Source: Magicicada septendecula (taxonomy: Eukaryota; Arthropoda; Insecta; Hemiptera; Cicadidae). From it: 64,000 nt of DNA. Where the stretch lies: assembly GCA_034769895.1 (NCBI GenBank), contig CM068367.1, positions 315,517,986 to 315,581,985 of the forward strand. The letters run 5' to 3'. The notes under the pieces were generated by a model. The model was given only the letters and a program-made list of their open reading frames with translations. It was not told the origin of the DNA and made no database searches. Made by a program: the position numbers and the translations under genes. Of the stretch, positions 45,876-56,110 are shown piece by piece; positions within the stretch are counted from its first letter, which is position 1; each line of letters begins with the position of its first letter.

Positions 45876-47633
45876 TGCGACAGTACAAATAAGTGATGTA
45901 CTGAGCATTGAATATAAAAATTTAAATTTACCTAATAAACTGTAAATAATTAATAATATATTAGAAATAAGCATGTCAGGGATTGCAAGCTTGGCTCAGA
46001 CAAAAATATGAACTGGTGTTTCGACCTGAATCGACGTGCACACACACACAAATGTAACTGAAAGTGTGTACACCAGTATTTTGCTAGTGTGTGTGAACGC
46101 AGGTCTATGCAGGCGAGTTTACCACTCCAAGATGAATAATTGCACAATTACTGTTTTTCCGTAATTATTCATAAACTATAATTAAGAATTAAAATCCAAA
46201 ACCACAATAAAATGTAATAAAATTTACTAAATACTGTGTACGAAAACCACGCGAAAGTGCCACACCGTACGAGTGTAATAGTGAAATAACTGTGTACAAA
46301 TCGAAAGGGTTAAGTTGCAATGTCCAAAATTACAGTGAACATGTGTTGTAAAAATAGTTATAAGATAAGTATAAGAGTATACTTACAGGACTCTGCAATT
46401 CACAGAAATATAAGAAATAGCGAAATTGACAAAGAGTGGGGGAACTGAATCCAGAGACAGTTTCTGACATGTTGATTTCGTACCACTGCAGGTGTTGACC
46501 AAGACATGGGTATAAATAGAACACGCAAGCTACAGTGGTTCTTTTTCTTAAATCATCCACGGTGCAGCGGGAGCTTATGCCCGTCCGCACGGCGTATTTT
46601 TTTTTTTTTTGTAAATAGTTTAAATTTTCCAGTTACATACAACTATGTAACTAAGTTGTAAAGACAATCATTTTTAAATAATAACAGCAGTACATAAGAA
46701 GAATTACATAAGAAGATCCATTGACGTCAGAAACAGCACGAGGAGAGTTCCAGAGAGTGATATGACGCTGGAGTAGAGACAAGAGAGTGATACAACGCTG
46801 GACAAGATGAAGTGATACGACGCTGGACAAGAGGAGAGTTCCAGAGAGAGATACGACGCTGGATAAGAAGAAGTGATTCGACGCTGGACAAGAGGAGAAG
46901 AGAGACAGCCGACACTGGAGTGCGAGATGAGGACGACTACAGATGGATCAAAATGATCGAGTATGATTGACGACAATAAGGTGATAAACAACTTATTTAT
47001 ATCTTAATCACACAATGAACTCAAAGACAATTAAAGACATTTCTATTTTATTAAAAGTAAGAGCCAATGTTTCTTGTAAAGTAGAATTAAAATCATAGAT
47101 GTTTTAGAAATACGATTAACGTAACAAGAGCTCAAATTAATATGAAATAAAATGAATACAAAGCATTTAAATGAAAACAATTAGTATTTGAGAAAACAGT
47201 ACTGAGAAACAAAAGATAAATTCAATAAGCATTAATATTTTGAGTACAATACAATATATAAAAAGAGATTTAAATATTGATATTTTGAAAAACATTAATT
47301 GACTGAGTAGTCTGAAAATGAGATTTTTCTTTAATACAATAATTAGTAGAATAGAATATTTAGTCAGTAAGGATGTATATAGCATAAGCCTTACGGCATA
47401 ATAACAATTAATAACGAATGTTTTTAAATCGAAGTCAGTGCCATGTGCACAATTTTTAATAATATCAAATAAATTTGAAATACCGTTACAAGTTACATAG
47501 AGTTCTTATTGCAGATACACCTGAAACCCAATTTAAATGTTATATTGTTACATAATTTGTCAATCTTGAACGTGAGACCGGTCACGCTAAATTTGTGTAT
47601 ATGTATATGTATTTATGTATATGTATTGTTGCA
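45876..47633 (+). repeat. element W 5' LTR
   Basis: Starts TGCGACAGTACAAATAAGTG, ends GTATTGTTGCA. It is 1758 bp including a TATATG microsatellite near the end (47598-47625) that is absent from the 3' LTR. It contains a minisatellite at 46740-46905. Confidence 0.85.
46740..46905 (+). repeat. minisatellite in LTR W (second copy 50517-50680)
   Basis: Five to six degenerate units of 25-35 bp around GTGATACGACGCTGGACAAG, with GAGAGTTCCAGAGA spacers. The same array with small differences (an indel near 46895 and 50670) is in the 3' LTR. Confidence 0.85.
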
Positions 47634-47806
47634 TATTTGGCTCCCAAAGAACGTGGGGCTATACAAATTAAAGTACATATAAAAATTCACACACATAAAT
47701 ACGTTGCATATATTTGGCGCTCCAAGATCGTGGGGCTCCGCAAAAACAAATAAATTTATATTTGCAACGTTGTAACGTTGCATATATTTGGTGCCCAACG
47801 TGGCGT
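47634..47806 (+). promoter_or_regulatory. element W leader: three reiterated primer-binding-like modules
   Basis: Three copies of a TTGCATAT(AT)TTGG block, each followed by a primer-binding-like sequence: TGGCTCCCAAAGAACGTGGG (47638), TGGCGCTCCAAGATCGTGGG (47715) and TGGTGCCCAACGTGGCG (47789). Spacing is 77 and 74 bp. All three resemble the TGGCGCCCAACGTGGGGC-type sites of many retroelements. The first, four bases from the LTR, is the canonical position. Confidence 0.75.
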
Positions 47807-49399
47807 GTATATCAACAAGATACGATGGGAGAGCACCGAGTTATTGCCTACGCCAGTAGAGTCTTCAAAGGAGCTGAAAAACACTACTCCACATCAGAAA
47901 AAGAAATACTTGCTATAGTATACGCTCTTAAGCAATTCAGATATTATGTTTATGGTACTGATTTTGAGATACATACTGACCACCAAGCATTATCATTTTT
48001 ATTGAAATGCAAAATAACAAATGCCCGATTATTAAGATGGATTTTAGCCATTAGCGAATACTCATTCACCATTAAATACTGTAAAGGTAAAGACAATATT
48101 ATAGTGGATACACTAAGCCGATACATCAAAGAAGAAGGTGAAGAAGTTTATGAGAGCGAAAAGAAAGAAATACGATTGTTATCAATTAAATTCAAAGAGA
48201 ATGATGAAGTAAAACAAATGCTGAAAAACTTAGCACATCAACAAGATTTGGACGTGACGATAAGGGAAATGAAGGACCAAGACCAGCTACCAAATCATTA
48301 TAAGGTACTTAATGGAATTCTTTTCAGGTTAGTAAGACAAGACTGGAAGATAGTACTAACGAATGACATGCTACAAAAATTAATTCAACCAGCACATGAG
48401 AGTTTAGCACATGCTGCCGCTCTGAAATGTTATTTGAGTCTATGAGAAGATTTTACGATTAATAATATGTATCGAAAGATAAAGAAGGAGGTAAAGAAGT
48501 GTTATGAGTGTCAAACGGCGAAAGGGCCGAATTTACACACATATGTAGGAATGCAGAGTATACAGAAGGAGAAAAAAGGAGAGCTAATTGCAGTGGATTT
48601 TCTGGGACCATTACCACGATCAAGTCGAGGTGTGAAGCACATATTGGTATGTATCGATGTGTTTTCCAAGGCAGTCCAACTGTACCCAATTATGCGACCC
48701 ACAACCAAAGTTGTTCTAAAAATACTACTGCAGAAATATATTCCGTTATATGGAAAAATGAAGAAGATACTCAGTGATCAAGGTGTACAATTCCAAAGTG
48801 AAAAATGGGAGAGGACGTTAAGGGAAAATGGAATACAACCTGTACTCACATCCATAAGACATCCTCAAGGAAACCTTGCTGAGAGAGTTAACAAAAAATT
48901 AGGTAAATATTTACGAATATATTGCCATGATCAACACAATAAATGGGCAGAATATTTATCATTTCTTGAAAAAGCCATTAACGAAAATTATAGTGAAGCA
49001 ACAGGATACACTCCCATGGAATTAGAAGAAGATAAGAAGCCAAACAGATTTTGGACTAAGTATATAAACAAACCTAATAACCAAAATGTACCTGTACCAA
49101 TAAGTGTGAAAATTGAATACGCAAAGCAACGGATATGAGAAAGAGGTAACAAGAGAGTAGAGAGATTTAATCTAACTCACAAGCTACAACAATTCAACGT
49201 GGGAGAAAGTATACTACTCAAAGCAAATCCAGTGGGAAAACAGAGTGATAATACGGCGAAGAAATTCTTCAGACTTTATAATGGACCGTATATGTTAAGA
49301 CAGCGAGTAGGACAACACACTTTCATCGTATATGATGAGATACAGAAGAAAGAAATTGGTAAATTCCACGCAACGTCATTTAGGAAGTTCTACACATGA
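47807..49399 (+). pseudogene. Pol remnant of element W: RNase H end plus integrase
   Basis: The frame begins inside RNase H (VYQQDTMGEHRVIAYASRVF; STSEKEILAIVYALKQFRYY; HTDHQALSFLL; DNIIVDTLSR) and continues into integrase. There is a degenerate zinc-binding part (PAHESLAHAAALK, then CYECQTAK) and a DDE core with Asp in AVDFLGPLP, Asp in LSDQGVQF and Glu in NLAERVNK. The C-terminal domain reads VGESILLKANPVG and FFRLYNGPYMLR. This is the Ty3/gypsy order RNase H - integrase. Defects: reverse transcriptase and the first RNase H Asp deleted; a frameshifted stretch with stop at about 48425-48461; an in-frame TGA at 49136-49138. The same frame is otherwise open to the end. Confidence 0.92.
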
Positions 49400-49651
49400 A
49401 AACGACAAGGTCAATGGAACCAGTCAGATCAGCTGTTTGTTAAAGCCACCCTACTACAAGGTCACCAGCAGTGAGCAGTACAAAGAGGGGAGGTAAGACA
49501 TTTGTATACACTGCAATTAAGGGTGAAATGATGAATATTATTCTTTATTATTTGTTACATTTTTTTTGCAAATATAATAATAATAATAAATAAAAAAAAA
49601 TTATAATAAATAAATTTATTAAATTTTTTTTGTTACCAAGCAGAGGAATAA

Positions 49652-51376
49652 TGCGACAGTACAAATAAGTGATGTACTGAGCATTGAATATAAAAATTTT
49701 AATTTACCTAATAAACTGTAAATAATTAATAATATATTAGAAATAAGCATGTCAGGGATTGCAAGCTTGGCTCAGACAAAAATATGAACAGGTGTTTCGA
49801 CCTGAATCGACGTGCACACACACACACAAATGTAACTGAAAGTGTGTACACCAGTATTTTGCTAGTGTGTGTGAACGCAGGTCTATGCAGGCGAGTTTAC
49901 CACCCCAAGATGAATAATTGCACAATTACTGTTTTTCCGTAATTATTCATAAACTATAATTAAGAATTAAAATCCAAAACCACAATAAAATGTAATAAAA
50001 TTTACTAAATACTGTGTACGAAAACCACGCGAAAGTGCCACACCATACGAGTGTAATAGTGAAATAACTGTGTACAAATCGAAAGGGTTAAGTTGCAATG
50101 TCCAAAATTACAGTGAACATGTGTTGTAAAAATAGTTATAAGATAAGTATAAGAGTATACTTACAGGAATCTGCAATTCGCAGAAATATAAGAAATAGCG
50201 AAATTGACAAAGAGTGGGGGAACTGAATCCAGAGACAGTTTCTGACATGTTGATTTCGTACCACTGCAGGTGTTGACCAAGACATGGGTATAAATAGAAC
50301 ACGCAAGCTACAGTGGTTCTTTTTCTTAAATCATCCACGGTGCAGCGGGAGCTTATGCCCGTCCGCACGGCGTATTTATTTTTTTTTGTAAATAGTTTAA
50401 ATTTTCCAGTTACATACAACTATGTAACTAAGTTGTAAAGACAATCATTTTTAAATAATAACAGCAGTACATAAGAAGAATTACATAAGAAGATCCATTG
50501 ACGTCAGAAACAGCACGAGGAGAGTTCCAGAGAGTGATATGACGCTGGAGTAGAGACAAGAGAGTGATACAACGCTGGACAAGATGAAGTGATACGACGC
50601 TGGACAAGAGGAGAGTTCCAGAGAGAGATACGACGCTGGATAAGAAGAAGTGATTCGACGCTGGACAAGAGAAGAAGAGGACAGCCGACACTGGAGTGCG
50701 AGATGAGGACGACTACAGATGGATCAAAATGATCGAGTATGATTGACGACAGTAAGGTGATAAACAACTTATTTATATCTTAATCACACAATGAACTCAA
50801 AGACAATTAAAGACATTTCTATTTTATTAAAAGTAAGAGCCAATGTTTCTTGTAAAGTAGAATTAAAATCATAGATGTTTTGGAAATACGATTAACGTAA
50901 CAAGAGCTCAAATTAATATGAAATAAAATGAATACAAAGCATTTAAATGAAAACAATTAGTATTTGAGAAAACAGTACTGAGAAACAAAAGATAAATTCA
51001 ATAAGCATTAATATTTTGAGTACAATACAATATATAAAAAGAGATTTAAATATTGATATTTTGAAAAACATTAATTGACTGAGTAGTCTGAAAATGATTT
51101 TTCTTTAATACAATAATTAGTAGAATAGAATATTTAGTCAGTAAGGATGTATATAGCATAAGCCTTACGGCATAATAACAATTAATAACGAATGTTTTTA
51201 AATCGAAGTCAGTGCCATGTGCACAATTTTTAATAATATCAAATAAATTTGAAATACCGTTACAAGTTACATAGAGTTCTTATTGCAGATACACCTGAAA
51301 CCCAATTTAAATGTTATGTTGTTACATAATTTGTCAATCTTGAACGTGAGACCGGTCACGCTAAATTTGTGTATAT
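49652..51376 (+). repeat. element W 3' LTR
   Basis: Matches the 5' LTR from TGCGACAG to AAATTTGTGTATAT with few differences, which suggests a fairly recent insertion. The final ~30 bp of the 5' LTR are not present here. Confidence 0.85.
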
Positions 51377-54147
51377 TGTTACGACACAAATAGCCAACCC
51401 AGTACCAGGGATAAAAAATATATTTATATATGTAAAAATACTTCTTATCAAATAAACTGATTGATTTAATTAAAATATAAGGAATATGGCTTGACAAACG
51501 ACGACTTTGACCTAACCCAAGTGATTGACCCAACAACAGGAAACAAATGAAGAAGGGAACCACACAAATAACCAACGAGAATAAGAAAGTAATAAACCCA
51601 AACCAAAAGGAAACAAGTTCATGGGTTTAAACGACCCCAAAATACCCAAAGAAAAGGATGGAAAAACCAAATGTATTAATCAAATAATGAAAATGAAGAA
51701 GGAGGGAGACAAGCAGAAGTGAAAACCAATAATGGTTCACAAAACAAGTAATAAAGCACTCAAGAAGAATATTGAAACCAAAACAATGGTTATCCGGAGA
51801 AAGGAAAAGTAACGGTTACTACCCATTAATAGACAAAATGACCTAGTGAAGAAACATTACTAAGGATTAAGGTGATAAAAAGGCAACCTAAACCACAGAT
51901 AAAATTGTTATTAGTTATTAAGTATTAATTGTCATTAGTATTAAGGATATGAAAGAGAAATAAGTATAGGGATCACCCACTATAAAACAAATAATATAAA
52001 CAGTGATACAGTGCAATAGTGTAGGTGTAAAAACCCCAAAGTGAAGTGTGACGCTAGTTAAATTATAATTAACAATAAATAATTTAAAAGTGAAGGTAAG
52101 ATAAAAGTGGGAAATTAACAGTGAATAAATAGCTGGTGAAAAATAGTATTAAGTGTGAATTATAGAATAAGGTATGGTAAACACTAGAAGTGATGATGAC
52201 TTTATTATTTAAGAAAAGATGTTCAATAGAGTTAAGTTTAATTATAACCGGTAGTAAGTAAAAAGGGAGGATTCCAGAAAAGAATAAATTGAAGGTGTTA
52301 ACATGGAGAGATTGTAAAAATTGTTTAAAGAGTAAGAAATCAAAAACTAACAAAGACTCCTAAGTTATAAGGGACTGTTATCAATTTAATAAAAAGTGAT
52401 GTTGTTTATTACAACAAAAATAATACGTGTTGTAAACAAAAAATTAGCAAATAAGGATAAGTTGGAAGGAAGTAATGATATTTCTTGATCAAAATAATAA
52501 CTCTAATAACTTATAAAAAATTGTTCATGTTAATGTTATGAATAGGATATGGCTGAATGAAATTTGCAGTCCATAAGCCTAATGTTATGTTTTACTAGTA
52601 AACAACACACCAACAGACTCAAAATACAACACAACCAATAAAAATAACAAAGTAAAGCCCAATAGGCTGAAACAAAATGTGATTTGAATGAAATAAGTAA
52701 AATGCTATAATGGCTATTCAGGCCTAGAAAAAACATAACTGTCAGAACCAAACAACCAAAAATTATAACAAATTGAATAAGAATTTAGAAAATCTGAGGT
52801 GAAGGAATCACCAAGAATAAATTGTAAATCATTTATAACACAAAATATTGTAATAGGCATTATCATACAAAAAGAAATGTAATTAACAAGCATTAACATA
52901 ATTGTAAAAACTTAAAATCTGAAATTACCCAAGCTTGTGGGGTATCAAAATAATCTATGAACGAGAATAAACACTATAGTGACAATATTTAATAACCAGG
53001 AAGGAAGATGGAGGAATAACAGTAATCAGAAGATATACGAGAATTTTGATAACAATACATCATCTCAAAATCAACCAATCAGAATCATACCGTTACTATG
53101 GAAACGGCGGTTGAAGGCGAGATTACCGTTGGAATTAACAAGAAGCGAAGCGTCATTAAGCCAATGCAGATGCAAATATTGGCAAGAGCGTTTTTTCAGT
53201 GTAAATCATGCAAATAGTTATTAAAAGTTGCTGAACATGATCGCTTGAGAAGCAGATGACAGTTGTAGCAGAGAATGTCAAGACCCAAGGCCAATTAAAT
53301 AGAAAATATCCTTGAAAAGAACGTCAAGACACATGACGAAACAGACACTCAATCTTTTGAAGCCCAAAATTAATGAAAACTGAATTTATGCAGCCACCTC
53401 CTACCCGATTAAACAACGAAGGCACCTAGACACGTTGAGGTGTTAAGTACCATCAAGTTATTTATTTTCCACCAACCCTAATCACTTTAAATAATTTTAA
53501 AAGGTAAATTTACCGCACTATAGAAACAATATTTCTCTTTCATAGAATATTTAAGCAAATTAACACTTAATAGAAATTTGTCAACATTGATTATAACCTA
53601 TGAATTAAACACGAACTTACAAAACACTTTTACGACACAACACAACAGATTGTAACAGCACACATTATTATTTATGTACACTTAGATTAAGGTAATATAT
53701 ATTTTTATTGTAACCATTGGAGTTCTTTAACTCATAGCCACAAGGATCCACGATTTGGGAAACCAAAAATAACTGTAATACACTTAACGTAAGCAGCAAT
53801 GAAAGGTTAAATGGTTCCTAAATCACTTCGCCAAACCTGAAGGCAAGATCTCATGTAATCAGTCGGTGCGAATTTATAATTGTATTATTGTAAATGTGAA
53901 TGTTTTCAGTTATCACCCATTAAAAAATAATTATTACAGGGAGTTACTGGCGTTATCATTTCATAGGGAGTGCTATATATCAATTACTTGTGTTTAAGAA
54001 TAAATTGTACGAGCAGCGAACAGGTTGTCAGTCACACAGCAGAAGCGACGATTGGGACGGCCGTGCGAGCGGGAACTATTTGAATGCACCATACCGCAAC
54101 GCTGATAACTTGTTTAACAATAATTTTAGTTGTTTTGTAAAACGACT
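51377..54147 (+). repeat. LTR-like unit V
   Basis: It starts TGTTACGACACAAATAGCC, similar to the tips of other LTRs here (TGTGACAGTACAWAA). It ends where TTGGCGCCACCCGGG, a primer-binding-like sequence, begins (54147). No second copy is in the window, so the assignment rests on start, primer site and the following gag-like start. It is AT-rich with no coding capacity, and at 2.8 kb is long for an LTR, so it may hold unrecognised insertions. Confidence 0.45.
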
Positions 54148-54456
54148 TGGCGCCACCCGGGATTATCACACCCCTATAAATAACAGGTAAGGTTACTGCC
54201 GTAGTATACAGGTGATTATATCTACGCTACGAACATCGCTAGCCATCAAAATTACTGTAACGACCCGGTGCGAGGCGAACGCACCTATCATACAAAACAC
54301 ATACAAACTGTACACATTTTGCAGGTACGAACCGATCTATTCGTTACAGATTGACGAATACCGGTGAGGCTTGAACGAAGACGAGGACGACCGCTATTTG
54401 TACATTACAGATTGGCGACCAACAGGTGAGGCTTTAGAAGAAGGCCCACGGCGGCT
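54148..54456 (+). promoter_or_regulatory. element V leader: three primer-binding-like modules with donor-like sites
   Basis: TTGGCGCCACCCGGGATTATC (from 54147), TTGACGAATACCGGTGAGGC (54351) and TTGGCGACCAACAGGTGAGG (54412) each follow a CGAC or TTACAGA lead-in. Each is associated with a splice-donor-like GGTAAGG or GGTGAGG. Modules 2 and 3 share GTTACAGATTG/CATTACAGATTG and a GAGGCTT...GAAG tail. Confidence 0.6.
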
Positions 54457-54693
54457 ATGAAGAGACATTCAATGGTTACCAGGAAGGACAAACAGAAAGG
54501 AATTGAAGGGGAAGATCAACCGGAAGAGATTGAAGAAATAATCGAGGAGCTATTCGAAGAGGACGTTCAGGGAAACCAACCAGGAAATCCAACCCAACCA
54601 GAGCCGGAAGTGGAAGTAATAGTCGACAACCTGTGACAGTACAAAAAGTCGGATATAAAAAGTATGGTATGCAAGGTAGTAAACTATTGTAGT
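54457..54693 (+). pseudogene. gag-like start of element V, truncated
   Basis: The frame starts MKRHSMVTRKDKQKGIEGED and is acidic (EEIEEIIEELFEEDVQ). One base out of frame, from 54602, it reads EPEVEVIVDN, matching EPEIEVTVDN in the gag-like protein of element Z, so a frameshift has occurred. It is cut at about 54632 by the start of LTR-like unit Y. No known domain. Confidence 0.5.
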
Positions 54694-56040
54694 TCGATGT
54701 TTTTAAAGTCATTTCTATGGGTAATACAATTTCCCTTGGTTTTTGCCTACAACGACGCAGTTCCGAGACAATAAAATAATTTCAAGGACAGCAGTGTACG
54801 TGCAGATAAAAAGACTTATAATGGTTACAGCCACTAATAACGGCGCTTCATACTTCTGTGTCATTGGTCGAACACGCCAAACGTCATTAAAACAACAATG
54901 ACGTGATTAAAATACGTAACTAACAAGGCGATTATGTAACAAGAGACAAAGAACGATGAGGTTTACTCACACACACATACGTAAAATTTGCATAGTATCT
55001 GTCCCAGTCTCCAGAACATCACCATGGCAGTAACACGTTAAAATTGTGCTGGCCTAATTAGTCAGCTAGTGTTTTATTTGAATTAACAAAATGTAATCAC
55101 AAGTAACAGTGTTAACCAGTAATTATAACCAACATGTAAATTCAGTGCAAAGGACAGACGGAAGCTAGATATACAAAGTCTGACCCAGTCTGCAGAAATT
55201 CATCATGGCGATAACACGTTAATAATTGTGCTGGCCTGAAGTAGTCAGCTTAAGTGCTTTAAAGAATTAACAATGTAATCAAAATGTAAACCAGTGTTAA
55301 CTACAAAAAGTCTAGACAGTGTGAAGTAATATTTTTCAAAAGTATAAGTAGAATCAGTGTATTCAGAAAGATGTAACCACTCCGTTTTGGAATCAAAATG
55401 TGACCCGCTGCTAGAACTTCTAGTCTACTGAACAAGGGAAGTGCCAAACCAAAATTTTATTTAAAGAGCTCTTTTAATCAAAAATTACCGTTATTGTGTA
55501 CACAATCAAAAGTAAATTGAAAATTGTATGTATGGATGTGAGAGAGAGAGCGGTGCGTGAACGTTAAATGTCGACTTCTAAATGGGGTTGGTTTGCGTTA
55601 GCGATAAGTAACTATAATAAAAGTCAATTAATCATGAAACTAATGCATAGTCAGTAGACAGAATTGGATGAATTAGTGTTTAATCAAACATAAAGGAGTT
55701 TTATAACAAAGGGCCAATATAAGTAATGGCCGCCATGTTAAAATGTTATCCGGTGTACACGCTTAATTAGATTACTGAATAAATTGAGATTAATGGTAAC
55801 TGCCTCAAGTAAACATATTCTCATTTCTGTGACCATCTCTGTCAGCAATCTCGCTGAGTCGAATCCTTGGACCTTAGGTAATTATAAAAACAACAAGATC
55901 GAAGTAACCAGATTCTCAACTTATGGTAAGTACCATAATTATGGTGTATGTGACACACGTGCTTCATTCAAGTAATGTAAACAGACCTGAATATAGGTTA
56001 CTTGATATTTCCTATTACAAATATATTTATATTATAAGAA
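54633..56040 (+). repeat. LTR-like unit Y
   Basis: Starts TGTGACAGTACAAAAAGTCG, the same tip as LTR A and LTR W. It includes a duplicated block (about 55011-55120 and 55193-55300: CATGGC(A/G)(G/A)TAACACGTTAA and TTGTGCTGGCCT) and an AAAGGACAGACG stretch also in LTR X. Its 3' part has GGCCGCCATG and a CCTTGGACC block as in LTR X. The end and any internal region are unclear. Confidence 0.5.
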
Positions 56041-56110
56041 ACATTTGCCTGGGGTTTTATAATTAGGTTTGGTATGTCCTCCTTTCGTAAAGTCCCACGT
56101 TGTAGTCGTC

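Larger units (their letters stand above)
45876..51376 (+). mobile_element. LTR element W, internally deleted Ty3/gypsy type
   Basis: Long direct repeats (45876-47633 and 49652-51376, starting TGCGACAGTACAAATAAGTG) flank a 2-kb internal region. A polypurine-like AAGCAGAGGAATAA precedes the second repeat. The internal region jumps from three primer-binding-like leader modules straight into the end of the RNase H domain, so gag, protease and reverse transcriptase are deleted. The right LTR lacks the last bases of the left LTR and abuts another LTR-like start at 51377. The target duplication (possibly TATAT) is not secure because the flank is an AT repeat. It truncates the RNA module of element B. 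Confidence 0.85.

Noticed and set aside
46704..46991. Leu/Ser-rich frames on the - strand of LTR W (also 46727-46915 and 50428-50767)
   Set aside because: They are translations of the minisatellite units on the opposite strand; repeated SSCPASYHS-type text follows the repeat period and has no domain.
47714..47806. Apparent N-terminus of the W RNase H frame (MALQDRGAPQ...)
   Set aside because: These codons are leader sequence with the primer-like modules; RNase H homology starts at about VYQQD (47807).
52084..52899. Minus-strand hydrophobic frames in unit V (52084-52353, 52536-52751, 52714-52899)
   Set aside because: Leu/Phe/Ser-rich translations of AT-rich sequence with no homologous copy or domain; likely chance.
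55857..55875. GAGTCGAATCC as a tRNA T-arm
   Set aside because: No acceptor, D or anticodon arms can be paired around it; it is part of an LTR-like region.
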